Position numbers and translations under genes: made by a program. A stretch of DNA of 37,148 nucleotides from an uncultured Bacteroidales bacterium (GTDB taxonomy: Bacteria; Bacteroidota; Bacteroidia; Bacteroidales; Muribaculaceae): NCBI GenBank assembly GCA_902772965.1, contig CACYCT010000127.1, positions 1 through 37,148 on the forward strand, written 5' to 3'. The notes beneath the pieces were generated by a model. It was given only the letters and a program-made list of their open reading frames with translations, had not been told where the DNA came from and made no database searches. This document shows positions 17,910-26,504 of this stretch, in pieces (position 1 is the stretch's first letter; every line of letters starts with the position of its first letter).

Positions 17910-19817
17910 ATGAGAACTCCCTTCCAACCACGAAACCATAACTCGGCGCCCGCAGGCAAACCGCAAGGCAACCGGAAAGACATCATGCTGCGGCTCACAC
18001 GGTTTGTGCTCCGTAACTACAAATTCTCGCTCGCAACGGTTGCCGTTTGCATCATTATCAGCGCTGTGACCACGCTTGCCTCCACCTTGTTCACGCGCAC
18101 GCTCATCGACGAGTATATCGTTCCGCTCACCCAAACCGCCACACCCGACTTCAAGCCGCTCGCCCGGACACTTATCCATTTGGGCATTATCCTGCTCGTG
18201 GGCGTAGTATGCAGTTACACCTACAACCGATTGATGATCAACGTCACACAAGGGTCCATCCTCCGCCTGCGAACCGATATGTTCCGCCACATGCAGCAAC
18301 TCCCCGTTGCCTACTTCGACACCCACTCCCACGGCGAAGTGATGTCGACCTACACCAACGACGTCGACACCCTCCGGTCGATGATCAACCAAAGTTTGCC
18401 TCAGGCACTCAATTCATTGATAACCATAAGTATCACTCTCGGGTCAATGCTCGTGCTCAGTTTGCCGCTTACCCTCGTGGCGCTCGTGATGGCTCTCGTG
18501 ATGGCCTTCACCACCACCTGGCTCGGAAAACGCTCAAGAAAGCACTTCAAACAGCAGCAGCAACGCCTCGCCGACGTCAACGGATTTATTGAGGAAATGC
18601 TCACCGGGCAGCGGGTTGTCAAGGTTTTCTGTCACGAGAACCAGGCCATCGAGCAGTTCGAGGTACTGAACGAGAACCTACGCTCGAGCACCTACAACGC
18701 CAACCGGATCGCCAACATTGTCATGCCCGTCAACGGCAACCTCGGCTACCTCAGTTACGTGCTCATCGGTGTGATCGGAGCCACGCTCATCATCTCGGGT
18801 CGCGTCGACCTAAGCCTCGGAACACTCGTGGCATTCCTGACGCTGAACAAGAGTTTCGCGCGCCCGATCGCCAACGTGAGCCAGCAGATCAACAGCGTGC
18901 TAAACGCCTCGGTAGGCGCCGAGCGCGTGTTCCGAATCATCGACGAGCAACCAGAAACCGACACCGGCACCGTAACCCTTGTCAACGCCATCGAAGCCGA
19001 CAACGGCATGCTCATTCCCATGCCTTACCGAACCGGCCTCTGGGCATGGCAAGTGCCAACCGAAAGCGGCAAACCGCGATTCGTGAAAGTCAACGGCGGT
19101 GTGCAACTCAGTCACGTCAACTTCGGCTACAATGCCGACAAACAGGTGCTCTTCGACATCATACTCCAAGCCATGCCCGACCAGAAAATCGCCTTTGTCG
19201 GCGGCACCGGTGCCGGAAAAACCACCATAACCAACCTCATCAACCGCTTCTACGACATCCAGAGCGGCACCATCACTTACGACGGAATCAACATCACCGA
19301 CATCCGCAAGGAAAGTCTCCGGCGCTCGCTCGGCATGGTGCTCCAGGAAACACACCTGTTCACCGACACCGTACTCAACAACATTCGCTACGGACGCCTC
19401 GACGCCACCGACCAGGACTGTATCGAAGCCGCGAAACTCGTTGGCGCGGACGGATTTATCCGCCGCTTAAGCAACGGCTACTTCACCATGCTCAGCGGCG
19501 ACGGCGGTAACCTGAGCCAAGGCGAGCGACAACTGCTGGCCATCGCCCGCGCCGCCGTGGCCAATCCGCCGGTGCTTATCCTCGACGAGGCCACGTCAAG
19601 TATCGACACGCACACCGAGCGGCTCGTGCAGCATGGCATGGACTCGCTTATGAAAGGCCGAACCACCTTTGTCATCGCCCACCGGCTCAGCACAGTCCGC
19701 AACGCCGACATCATCGTCGTGCTCGAGCGCGGACACATCATCGAGGCCGGCAACCACGACCAACTCATCGCCCTCGGTGGAAAATACCACCAACTCTACA
19801 CCGGACGAGAACTGTAA
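17910..19817 (+). CDS. ABC exporter half-transporter, catalytic partner
   Basis: A 635-residue half-transporter with a charged, Pro/Asn-rich N-terminal tail (residues 1-25), six membrane helices and an ATPase domain. Walker A GGTGAGKT, Walker B LILDEATSSID and the switch His in FVIAHRLSTV are all intact; the signature is LSQGE, a variant also seen in consensus-ATPase partners of asymmetric exporters. A segment of about 30 extra residues rich in Pro and aromatic residues (around MLIPMPYRTGLWAWQVP) separates the membrane and ATPase parts. With the gene 5 bp upstream it should form a heterodimer with one catalytic and one mainly structural ATP site. A later ATG (MLRLTRFVLRN) is a possible alternative start. 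Confidence 0.92.
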   Translation: MRTPFQPRNHNSAPAGKPQGNRKDIMLRLTRFVLRNYKFSLATVAVCIIISAVTTLASTLFTRTLIDEYIVPLTQTATPDFKPLARTLIHLGIILLVGVVCSYTYNRLMINVTQGSILRLRTDMFRHMQQLPVAYFDTHSHGEVMSTYTNDVDTLRSMINQSLPQALNSLITISITLGSMLVLSLPLTLVALVMALVMAFTTTWLGKRSRKHFKQQQQRLADVNGFIEEMLTGQRVVKVFCHENQAIEQFEVLNENLRSSTYNANRIANIVMPVNGNLGYLSYVLIGVIGATLIISGRVDLSLGTLVAFLTLNKSFARPIANVSQQINSVLNASVGAERVFRIIDEQPETDTGTVTLVNAIEADNGMLIPMPYRTGLWAWQVPTESGKPRFVKVNGGVQLSHVNFGYNADKQVLFDIILQAMPDQKIAFVGGTGAGKTTITNLINRFYDIQSGTITYDGINITDIRKESLRRSLGMVLQETHLFTDTVLNNIRYGRLDATDQDCIEAAKLVGADGFIRRLSNGYFTMLSGDGGNLSQGERQLLAIARAAVANPPVLILDEATSSIDTHTERLVQHGMDSLMKGRTTFVIAHRLSTVRNADIIVVLERGHIIEAGNHDQLIALGGKYHQLYTGREL

Positions 19818-19847
19818 TCCCAAACTCCCTGAACAGGAAATTTGGGA
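19818..19847. terminator. Hairpin between convergent genes
   Basis: TCCCAAA (19818-19824) and TTTGGGA (19841-19847) form a 7-bp stem directly after the ABC exporter stop codon. No clear T tract, so terminator function is tentative. Confidence 0.4.
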
Positions 19848-19875
19848 ATTATAGAGGGAATGTGATGGATAACGG

Positions 19876-20808
19876 TTAATGCTGCAGTGTGAATTTCAGG
19901 TCTTTCCCGATGGGGAAGAGTGTGCCTTGCAGCGGACGGAGAACATAGTATTTCTCCTCGTAGTTGTATTCAACAATCTCGGCGTAACATTCCACACCGT
20001 AATGGTCTTCGACCCACAATCCGAGGCCGGAGGTGTCTTCGGCATGATGCGCGAGATGGAAAATCCGATAGTGGCCTTCCAAATTGTCTTTTCGAATCAG
20101 GCCGTCATCGTAAATACGCAGACGAATCAGGTTGCCGTCCTCATCGAGCGGACAAACGTAATCATAGTCGCTTTTGCAAATCGAAGGGCCGTAATCGAAC
20201 TCATACACCCCCTGCTTGTCGCGCAGGCTTCCGGTGATGGGATCCTGGGTGGGAATCCATTGGAGTTCGTGACCGTTGTTGTCCACGGCGATAATCTTCA
20301 CGGTTCCCGGGTCGTCAACGGCCATTCGGATAATCAACGGCCGCAGGTTCTCGGTACGGAAATACACATGGCCTTTGTCTTCGTCTTGCGAACCGAGAAA
20401 CATCGCCTGGGTGTACTCGTTTATCGACAGCGACGTGTTTTCTTCTCTTGGGCAAATCAGCCACAGGTTTCCCTGCCCTGTGTCGATATCGACTTTTTTG
20501 ATGTCTTTCAGGGCCGGGTAATAGATACACAGCAGGTTGTAGAACGGGCTGTTTTTCAGATCATCGATTGATTTGAAATTGCCGATAGGCGCGATGGAGA
20601 TAAATTGGTTGTCTTCGTAAATCGGGTCAACCGGCCCGGTGTTCAACATCGCAGGCAGATTCACACCGGAAAAATCCTCAACCGGTTCAGTCGCGGGCGG
20701 ATTGGGTGCCGCTGTTGCCTGATTCGACTGGGTTGCTTTTGTGCAGGAGACTCCGCCCGACAGCATTGCGCAACAAGCGAAGAGCAATATTATATGCTTG
20801 ATTTTCAT
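19876..20808 (-). CDS. Putative lipoprotein of unknown function
   Basis: A 310-residue protein with a lipoprotein signal peptide: MKIKHIILLFACCAMLS, then GGVSC, where the Cys near residue 22 would be lipidated. A low-complexity Ala/Pro/Thr linker (about residues 24-42) is followed by a globular part with many aromatic and acidic residues (LWLICPREENTSLSINEYTQ, VYEFDYGPSICKSDYDYVC, GLWVEDHYGVECYAEI). I do not recognise a family. The C-terminal stretch resembles beta-rich domains but has no motif I can name. The gene stands alone, with a -7-like element upstream (20865-20872). Location is predicted to be the outer or inner membrane facing the periplasm. Confidence 0.8.
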   Translation of the reverse strand: MKIKHIILLFACCAMLSGGVSCTKATQSNQATAAPNPPATEPVEDFSGVNLPAMLNTGPVDPIYEDNQFISIAPIGNFKSIDDLKNSPFYNLLCIYYPALKDIKKVDIDTGQGNLWLICPREENTSLSINEYTQAMFLGSQDEDKGHVYFRTENLRPLIIRMAVDDPGTVKIIAVDNNGHELQWIPTQDPITGSLRDKQGVYEFDYGPSICKSDYDYVCPLDEDGNLIRLRIYDDGLIRKDNLEGHYRIFHLAHHAEDTSGLGLWVEDHYGVECYAEIVEYNYEEKYYVLRPLQGTLFPIGKDLKFTLQH

Positions 20809-20864
20809 CTCATTATCAATACTTCACATATACTTGAAGACGAAATGTGCTCTCTTCTTCGCTA

Positions 20865-20872
20865 CAAAAGTA
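20865..20872 (-). promoter_or_regulatory. -7 element of the lipoprotein gene
   Basis: TACTTTTG on the - strand, 57 bp before the start codon. No matching -33 TTTG at the normal distance. Confidence 0.4.
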
Positions 20873-20915
20873 CAAAAACTTCTTAATAAAGCGCGTTAAT
20901 TATAATTATTTGTGC

Positions 20916-20950
20916 AAAAAAAGCCGACTGACGCGGTTGCGGCAATCGGC
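20916..20950 (-). terminator. Terminator of the bL19 gene
   Basis: On the - strand GCCGATTG (20943-20950) pairs with CAGTCGGC (20923-20930, one wobble), followed by seven T residues. It lies 36 bp after the rplS stop. Confidence 0.85.
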
Positions 20951-20985
20951 CTTTGATTTTAACAAGTATCGCGGTGGAAATCGGC

Positions 20986-21348
20986 TTATGCTTCTTTCTT
21001 GATGATTCGGCGCTCTTTGATGCGGGCTTTCTTACCGGTGAGTTGACGCAGGTAATAAAGTTTGGCGCGGCGCACTTTACCGTGCTTGTTGATGGTGATG
21101 CTGTCGATGAAGGGCGATTCCACGGGGAAGATGCGTTCCACACCGATGTTGTCGCTGATTTTGCGAACGGTGAAACGTTTTTTCAGGCCGTGACCGTTGA
21201 TTTTAATCACAACGCCGCGGTACTGCTGGATACGCTCTTTGTTACCTTCTTTGATACGATAAGCGACCGTGATGGTGTCGCCGGGGAAGAATTCGGGCAG
21301 TTCCTTGCCTGTGGCAAATGCCTGCTCGGCAATTTTCATTAAGTCCAT
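20986..21348 (-). CDS. rplS: 50S ribosomal protein bL19
   Basis: A 120-residue protein with the bL19 features: [53 protein letters not shown] and [20 protein letters not shown]. Length is normal. It sits at the subunit interface of the 50S particle. It is monocistronic, with its own promoter (21442-21472), a structured leader and a terminator. The usual bacterial partners rpsP-rimM-trmD are absent here. Confidence 0.97.
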   Translation of the reverse strand: MDLMKIAEQAFATGKELPEFFPGDTITVAYRIKEGNKERIQQYRGVVIKINGHGLKKRFTVRKISDNIGVERIFPVESPFIDSITINKHGKVRRAKLYYLRQLTGKKARIKERRIIKKEA

Positions 21349-21386
21349 TGCAGGGATTTTGTTTTGATTGTTAGGGTTTTAACTGA

Positions 21387-21431
21387 CCGCAATGTACACA
21401 AGCCACTCGTTCTTCTTGCCAGAGATTGCGG
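21387..21431 (-). promoter_or_regulatory. Nested hairpin at the 5' end of the bL19 leader
   Basis: On the - strand CCGCAAT (21425-21431) pairs perfectly with ATTGCGG (21387-21393), and inside it GCAAG pairs with CTTGT. The outer stem begins within about five bases of the predicted transcription start. Position and form fit an autoregulatory ribosomal protein leader (inference). Confidence 0.55.
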
Positions 21432-21441
21432 AAAGCGACCG

Positions 21442-21472
21442 CAAAATTACATCATTATTCCCAACCGGCAAA
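21442..21472 (-). promoter_or_regulatory. Promoter of the bL19 gene
   Basis: On the - strand TTTG (21469-21472), a 19-bp spacer and TAATTTTG (21442-21449). Leader about 88 nt. The remaining bases to 21653, between the divergent genes, show no further feature I can support. Confidence 0.75.
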
Positions 21473-21653
21473 ATTTTCCGCTCTTTTTTTGAAAATTTTG
21501 AAAAACACCTCACGAAAAACCATCCTCAGACTGACTACACTCTGACAGACAATAGACAATAAATCCACTTTTTACGCCTGTTTTGTTGCGTGATTGACAA
21601 ATAATGACGAAATTTGCACAAAATTCCGAAAAACCCATAATTTACATATCACT

Positions 21654-23066
21654 ATGACAAAATTCCGCCTCACACTGATAGCGCTCGCCCTCGGCGCAAT
21701 CGCTTCAGCCAACGCTCAAAACAACCCGAACGGCGGCATCGACCCAACGATGCTCCAGCAAATCCGGCAGAAAGCCGGTGCGGGGGCTCCCGCCGCGCTG
21801 CGTAACGCCGTGGCCGCCAACCCCATCGACGACCTCGCCAAAAACTACCGGAACACCACCATCACCGACACGCACTTCTCCATCGAAACCACGCCTCAAT
21901 CGATTCACAACCAACGGCAATCGGGACGATGCTGGATGTACTCGGCTTTCAACGTGATGCGCGCCAACTTCGCGAAAAAGCACAACGACACGCTCCGCGT
22001 GGAGTACAGCCACGACTACCTCTTCTTCTACGACCAGCTCGAAAAGGCCAACCTGATGCTTCAAGGTGTAATCGACTGCGCCGACAAGCCCATCGACGAC
22101 CAGCGGGTGCAGTTCTTCTTCCACCACCCCATCGGTGACGGCGGAACTTTCTGCGGAGCGGCCGACCTCGCCGAGAAATACGGCCTCGTGCCCATCGAAG
22201 CCCAGCCCGAAACCTACTCCGCCGAGCGCACCTCGCGCATGCGCGCGCTCGTTTCCTCAAAATTACGCGAGTTCGGCCTCGAACTGCGCGACATGGTGGC
22301 AAAGAAAAAATCAACCTCAGCCATCAAACAACGCAAAACCGAAATGCTCGCCACCATCTACCAAATGCTCTCGCTCGTGCTCGGAGAACCCGTGAAAGAG
22401 TTCACCTACGCCTTCCGCGACAAGTCGGGACGCGCCGTGGGACAGCCCAAAAAATACACCCCTATCGAATTCTACCGGGAAACACAAGGCAACGGTCCCA
22501 TCAACGGAACATTCATCATGGCGATGAACGACCCGCGGCGCCCCTACTACAAAACCTATGAGGTGGAATGGGACCGGCACACCTACGACGGACACAACTG
22601 GCGCTACATCAACCTCCCCATGGAAGACATCGCCCAAATGGCCATCGCCTCCCTGAGCAACAACACCAAACTCTACTCCAGTTACGACGTGAACAAGCAA
22701 CTCAACCGCGAAGTGGGGTACCTCGCCCTCGACAACTACGACTACGGTACCCTGTTCGGAACCACCTTCGGCATGGACAAGGCGCAACGCATCGCCACCT
22801 TCGACTCCGGCTCCACCCACGCCATGACCCTCACCGCCGTGGACCTTGACGCCAACGGACGTCCCATCAAATGGAAAGTGGAAAACTCTTGGGGTACCGC
22901 CTCGTGCCACAAAGGCTACTGCATCATGACCAACGAGTGGTTCAACGAGTTCATGTTCCGCCTCGTGGTTGACAAGCAATACGTGCCCGAAAAGATCCTC
23001 AAGGCCGCCGAGCAGGCACCCATCATGGTCATGCCCGAAGACCCGCTGTTCTCGACCGACGACTGA
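21654..23066 (+). CDS. Secreted C1-family aminopeptidase C (bleomycin-hydrolase type)
   Basis: A 470-residue cysteine peptidase. I use the ATG at 21654 because it gives a clean Sec signal peptide (MTKFRLTLIALALGAIASANA); a frame from 21594 would add 20 residues before it. Papain-fold catalytic residues are visible: Cys93 in QRQSGRCWMYSAFNVMRA, His389 in STHAMTLTAVDLDANGRP and Asn411 in KVENSWG. Spacing and motifs match PepC/bleomycin hydrolase, normally a cytoplasmic aminopeptidase; here it is exported, which is usual for Bacteroidales homologues. It probably trims peptides in the periplasm. A second, shorter relative is encoded at 32885. It converges on the methyltransferase gene across a 12-bp-stem hairpin. 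Confidence 0.93.
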   Translation: MTKFRLTLIALALGAIASANAQNNPNGGIDPTMLQQIRQKAGAGAPAALRNAVAANPIDDLAKNYRNTTITDTHFSIETTPQSIHNQRQSGRCWMYSAFNVMRANFAKKHNDTLRVEYSHDYLFFYDQLEKANLMLQGVIDCADKPIDDQRVQFFFHHPIGDGGTFCGAADLAEKYGLVPIEAQPETYSAERTSRMRALVSSKLREFGLELRDMVAKKKSTSAIKQRKTEMLATIYQMLSLVLGEPVKEFTYAFRDKSGRAVGQPKKYTPIEFYRETQGNGPINGTFIMAMNDPRRPYYKTYEVEWDRHTYDGHNWRYINLPMEDIAQMAIASLSNNTKLYSSYDVNKQLNREVGYLALDNYDYGTLFGTTFGMDKAQRIATFDSGSTHAMTLTAVDLDANGRPIKWKVENSWGTASCHKGYCIMTNEWFNEFMFRLVVDKQYVPEKILKAAEQAPIMVMPEDPLFSTDD

Positions 23067-23084
23067 CACCCTTACAAACGCCAA

Positions 23085-23126
23085 CAAACAATCCCCACCG
23101 CAAACTCCGGCGATGGGGATTGTTTG
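23085..23126. terminator. Hairpin between convergent peptidase and methyltransferase genes
   Basis: CAAACAATCCCC (23085-23096) and GGGGATTGTTTG (23115-23126) form a perfect 12-bp stem. There is no long T tract, but position and stem strength suit a two-way terminator. Confidence 0.7.
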
Positions 23127-23143
23127 TCACCTCTGCGGATAAG

Positions 23144-24313
23144 TCAAAACAGACTCAGGGGCTTCTGCTCGATACGCCCGGAGGCGAAAGCGATACGGTC
23201 GGGGTTGATGTCAATTCCGATCGAACGCCGATTGAGGTCGTAAGCCACTTTGCAGGTCGTGCCGGTGCCACAGAAGGGGTCAAGCACAATGCCGTCGCGC
23301 GGACATGTGGCAAGTATCGGGAATGCCACCATCCGCTCTGGACTCACGCGGTACCGCTCTATCGAACTCCGTTCGGGAGCGATGCTCCACACGTCAACGG
23401 GCATCACCCCACCCTCGCCCAAATGGTGGCCGCCAGTGCGGGCCTGCTCCTCGTCAAAGTAATAATTGGCGCCCTTGACGAGATGGAACACAAACTCGTG
23501 GGCGTTGCGCAGATGGTCGTTGGCGGTCTCGAAATGCCCCTGTGACTTGTTCCACACCACGTCGTTGCGAAGTGTCCAGCCCTGCAGGTCGAGCATCTTA
23601 ATCACCACACGCCACGGGAAAGCCATCATCGAGCGGTCGCTATAGAAGTCCGACAGGTTCAGCCACAATGAGCCCTCTGGCCGGAGCACACGGTAGGCCT
23701 CGGCCATCACGCGAAGCAGTTCATTGGTGAAATCCTCAATCGTGGCATGGGAAATCGACTCGGTCTTATACTGTCGCAAACTCCAATATGGTGGCGTGGT
23801 TACGATGCAGTCTATCGATTGGTCGGGGATTTGCCCCATCATTTGGCGCGCGTCGCCGGCGAGATAGAGCGGCATCGTGCCGAGTTGATGAAGGAGCGTC
23901 CGCCGGGAAGCATCAACCTCTGCGGCTTTGATGATCAGCGGATCCACGGCAGGCTCCGGTTGAGACACCTCAGCCGGTGGAGCGACAGACTCAACCACCG
24001 GAGACATTTCTTCCGGCATGGGAGCGACATAATCGGCATCCAACCGTTCGCGGAGCAACTCGGCCGCGCGGGCACTCATGGGGTCGTGACCGATGGCATT
24101 CATCGCGACATCGGCCAGCCACATGGCCACCAGTTGATTGGCGTCTACATGAAATAGTCGGGCGAGTTTCACCACCTGCCCGCGCTTTGGCAAACGGTCG
24201 CCGTGCTCATAACGGCTGTACATCGGCACGTCGACTCCTATCGCGCGGGCCAGCTCGCGTTGCAGCAATCCCTGCTCGCGACGCAAAGTGCGTATTCGTT
24301 CAGAAAACAACAT
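23144..24313 (-). CDS. DNA methyltransferase with N-terminal XRE-type HTH domain
   Basis: A 389-residue protein from ATG at 24313. This start is preferred over the longer frame from 24406 because a promoter (-7 TACTTTTG at 24338-24345) lies inside that extension. Residues 1-60 form a Cro/C1-type helix-turn-helix (SERIRTLRREQGLLQRELARAIGV, seen in part: ELARAIGV, MYSRYEHGDRLPK). A Pro/Glu-rich linker leads to an amino-methyltransferase with motif IV TTPPYW (172-177) before motif I DPFCGTGTT (345-353), the beta-class order. TPPY in place of DPPY leans towards N4-cytosine, but adenine is possible. No endonuclease gene adjoins, so it looks like a solitary methyltransferase that may control its own promoter (inference). 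Confidence 0.88.
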   Translation of the reverse strand: MLFSERIRTLRREQGLLQRELARAIGVDVPMYSRYEHGDRLPKRGQVVKLARLFHVDANQLVAMWLADVAMNAIGHDPMSARAAELLRERLDADYVAPMPEEMSPVVESVAPPAEVSQPEPAVDPLIIKAAEVDASRRTLLHQLGTMPLYLAGDARQMMGQIPDQSIDCIVTTPPYWSLRQYKTESISHATIEDFTNELLRVMAEAYRVLRPEGSLWLNLSDFYSDRSMMAFPWRVVIKMLDLQGWTLRNDVVWNKSQGHFETANDHLRNAHEFVFHLVKGANYYFDEEQARTGGHHLGEGGVMPVDVWSIAPERSSIERYRVSPERMVAFPILATCPRDGIVLDPFCGTGTTCKVAYDLNRRSIGIDINPDRIAFASGRIEQKPLSLF

Positions 24314-24337
24314 AAGGCACAATTTGTTAACTTCTGA

Positions 24338-24368
24338 CAAAAGTACGCTTTTATTCTGAACCGACAAG
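24338..24368 (-). promoter_or_regulatory. Promoter of the HTH-methyltransferase gene
   Basis: On the - strand CTTG (24365-24368, one mismatch), a 19-bp spacer and TACTTTTG (24338-24345), giving a leader of about 20 nt before the ATG at 24313. Confidence 0.6.
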
Positions 24369-24402
24369 CGATTGAACACACTTTTTTGAAAAATCCCGAT
24401 TA

Positions 24403-24852
24403 TCAAGCGGAATCGGAACGGTGGTGACGCCGATGGGAATGGCCGCGCAAACTATGGCGCACATAACGCTCACCGAAAAAGAACATCACCAAGAATCCGG
24501 CCAAGGCACCCAAAGCGTTGCTCATCATATCGTACACGTCAAAACTGCGTCCCAAGCGCATCACCAACTGGCCGGCTTCCATCAGCACACCCAGCGTGAC
24601 GGCGACCATCATCAGCGCCAGCGACAGGTTGGCTCTCACATGATGCGGATAACGGAACTTGACCATATCGGTGATAAACACCATCGTCGCGCCGAAGTAC
24701 ATGGTGAAATGAATCACCTTGTCGGCCCCTTCAAATAGCATAACCTCCTGCTCGCCTACAGGATCGGGCCACAACGAGAAATAGGCGATGGCCAAGACAA
24801 CCAACACCGACAGAACCCCTACAGGTACATTTTTAATAAGCTTTCCAATCAT
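24403..24852 (-). CDS. VanZ-like membrane protein
   Basis: A 149-residue protein with four predicted membrane helices and the VanZ-family pattern: LWPDP after the first helix, ADKVIHFTMYFGATMVF, EAGQLVMRLGRSFDVYDMMSNALGALAG. The His-rich C-terminal tail (RGHSHRRHHRS) is odd for the family. VanZ of enterococci gives low-level teicoplanin resistance; most relatives have no known role. The gene lies upstream of the methyltransferase on the same strand but each has its own promoter. The ATG lies only nine bases from the -7 element, so the transcript may be almost leaderless. Confidence 0.85.
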   Translation of the reverse strand: MIGKLIKNVPVGVLSVLVVLAIAYFSLWPDPVGEQEVMLFEGADKVIHFTMYFGATMVFITDMVKFRYPHHVRANLSLALMMVAVTLGVLMEAGQLVMRLGRSFDVYDMMSNALGALAGFLVMFFFGERYVRHSLRGHSHRRHHRSDSA

Positions 24853-24860
24853 AAGTCCGA

Positions 24861-24890
24861 CAAAAGTACTCCATTTTATTTAAACACAAA
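24861..24890 (-). promoter_or_regulatory. Promoter of the VanZ-like gene
   Basis: On the - strand TTTG (24887-24890), an 18-bp spacer and TACTTTTG (24861-24868). The start codon begins at 24852. Confidence 0.65.
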
Positions 24891-24967
24891 CCACAAATAC
24901 ATTTTTTAATATCACCTACAGCCAACATCGGGCCAAACGTTAAGGTTATGAAAAATGAAAAACAAAA

Positions 24968-24999
24968 TTTGGGCGGTTGGGGAAAAAGATGTAATTTTG
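24968..24999 (+). promoter_or_regulatory. Promoter of the trigger factor gene
   Basis: TTTG (24968-24971), a 20-bp spacer and TAATTTTG (24992-24999), 48 bp before the ATG at 25048. It is divergent from the VanZ promoter. Confidence 0.8.
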
Positions 25000-25047
25000 C
25001 ATTTCGTTTGAAAAAAACTATAAATACACACCCGATACTCATCACCC

Positions 25048-26442
25048 ATGAACGTTAACTACGAACAAATCGACCCCTGCAACGCCGTCATCTCCATCGC
25101 ACTGGTTGAAGACGACTACAGCAAAGGCGTAAAACAGGAACTTGCCCGCCTCGCACAACGCCGACCCATCAAAGGCTTCCGTCCCGGACACGTGCCCGCA
25201 AGCCTGATGCAACGCCAGTTCGGCGGAGAGGCAAAAGCCTATGTGGTCGACCGCATCGTCAGCGAGCAACTCGCCAACTATCTCAAAGAAAACAAAGTAG
25301 CCGTGCTTGGAGAACCCATGCTCAGCGAAGGCACCAAAGTGGACCTCAACACCGAAAAAGAATTCGAGTTCCGCTTCGACATCGGTCTCAAGCCCGAAAT
25401 CAACGTCACCTGCGACTCATCCGTCGCCGTGCCATACTACCTGATTGACGTCACCGACGAGATGGTGGACAAGCAAATCGAAATGCTCTGCCAGCGCAAC
25501 GGACGCCAAGTGCCCGGAGACGTCTCCGAAGCCGATTCCATGCTACGCGGATCCATGGCCGAACTCGACGAGAACGGAAACGAGAAAGAAGGCGGAATCA
25601 CCGTCGAATCAACCATCGTGATGCCCTCGCGCTCGCACGACGAAGAGCAGAAGAACGCCATGATCGGCGTCGAAGTGGGACAAACCATCACCATCAACCC
25701 CGCCAAAATCGCCGGCGAAAGCCAAGTCGAACTCGCCTCGATGCTCAATATCGACAAGGAACAGGCAAAAGACATCAAATCCGACTTCAAGTTCTATATC
25801 AACGAAATCATGGTGCACCGCCCCGCCGAAATCGGTCAGGAACTCTTTGACGAAGTTCTTGGCACAGGCGAAGTGGACAACGAGGAAGACTTCCGCGCCA
25901 AAGTGCGCGAAATGATTTCCCGCCAGTACGTCGGCGACAGCAACTACCGGTTCACCATCGACGTGCGCCGCGCACTGGAGGAAAACGTCGGTGAGGTCGC
26001 CCTGCCCGACGCCTTCCTCAAACGCTTCCTGCTCAGCCGAAACGAAAAAGCCACAGCCGAGCAAATCGAAAGCGAATACCCCCAAGCGCGCCAACAACTC
26101 ATCTGGCAACTCATCCAAGACCAAGTGGCCACCAAACTCGACGTCAAAGTCACCGAGGAAGACATGCTCCGCACCGCACGATTCATGACCCTGCAGCAAA
26201 TGGCCCAATACGGCATCGGAAACATGCCCGACGAAATCCTTGACCGCTATGCGCACCAACTGCTCGAAAAAGACGAAAACCGCGAGGCGGTGGCACAACG
26301 CGCGTTCGACGACAGCCTCTATGCCGCACTCAAAGACGCCGTCACCCTGACCGAGCAAACCGTGAGCGTGGAAGAGTTCCAGGCACTCTTCGCCAATGAA
26401 GAACCCATGCCCGAACAAACCGAAGAAAAAGAAGCTGAATAA
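25048..26442 (+). CDS. tig: Trigger factor, ribosome-bound chaperone
   Basis: A 464-residue protein. The ribosome-docking motif GFRPGHVP is at residues 43-50 in the N-terminal domain. The middle (PPIase-like) part, about 150-240, is poorly conserved and lacks an obvious FKBP signature, as in other Bacteroidota. The C-terminal chaperone arms run from about 260 to 440 and end in a Glu-rich tail (EPMPEQTEEKEAE). It binds at the ribosomal exit tunnel and shields new chains. It has its own promoter and a good terminator (26465-26504), so clpP downstream is probably transcribed separately. Confidence 0.94.
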   Translation: MNVNYEQIDPCNAVISIALVEDDYSKGVKQELARLAQRRPIKGFRPGHVPASLMQRQFGGEAKAYVVDRIVSEQLANYLKENKVAVLGEPMLSEGTKVDLNTEKEFEFRFDIGLKPEINVTCDSSVAVPYYLIDVTDEMVDKQIEMLCQRNGRQVPGDVSEADSMLRGSMAELDENGNEKEGGITVESTIVMPSRSHDEEQKNAMIGVEVGQTITINPAKIAGESQVELASMLNIDKEQAKDIKSDFKFYINEIMVHRPAEIGQELFDEVLGTGEVDNEEDFRAKVREMISRQYVGDSNYRFTIDVRRALEENVGEVALPDAFLKRFLLSRNEKATAEQIESEYPQARQQLIWQLIQDQVATKLDVKVTEEDMLRTARFMTLQQMAQYGIGNMPDEILDRYAHQLLEKDENREAVAQRAFDDSLYAALKDAVTLTEQTVSVEEFQALFANEEPMPEQTEEKEAE

Positions 26443-26464
26443 AAACAACTTATTCACCACTTAT

Positions 26465-26504
26465 ATGGGCGTCAGGCTTAAAACAAAGTATGACGCCCAT
26501 TTTT
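26465..26504 (+). terminator. Terminator of the trigger factor gene
   Basis: Perfect 10-bp stem ATGGGCGTCA (26465-26474) with TGACGCCCAT (26491-26500), followed by four T residues. Confidence 0.85.

Noticed and set aside
21594..21653. N-terminal extension of the first C1 peptidase
   Set aside because: It would place 20 polar residues before a clean signal peptide.
24314..24406. N-terminal extension of the methyltransferase frame
   Set aside because: It contains the -7 promoter element and lacks HTH-family similarity; the ATG at 24313 begins the HTH directly.
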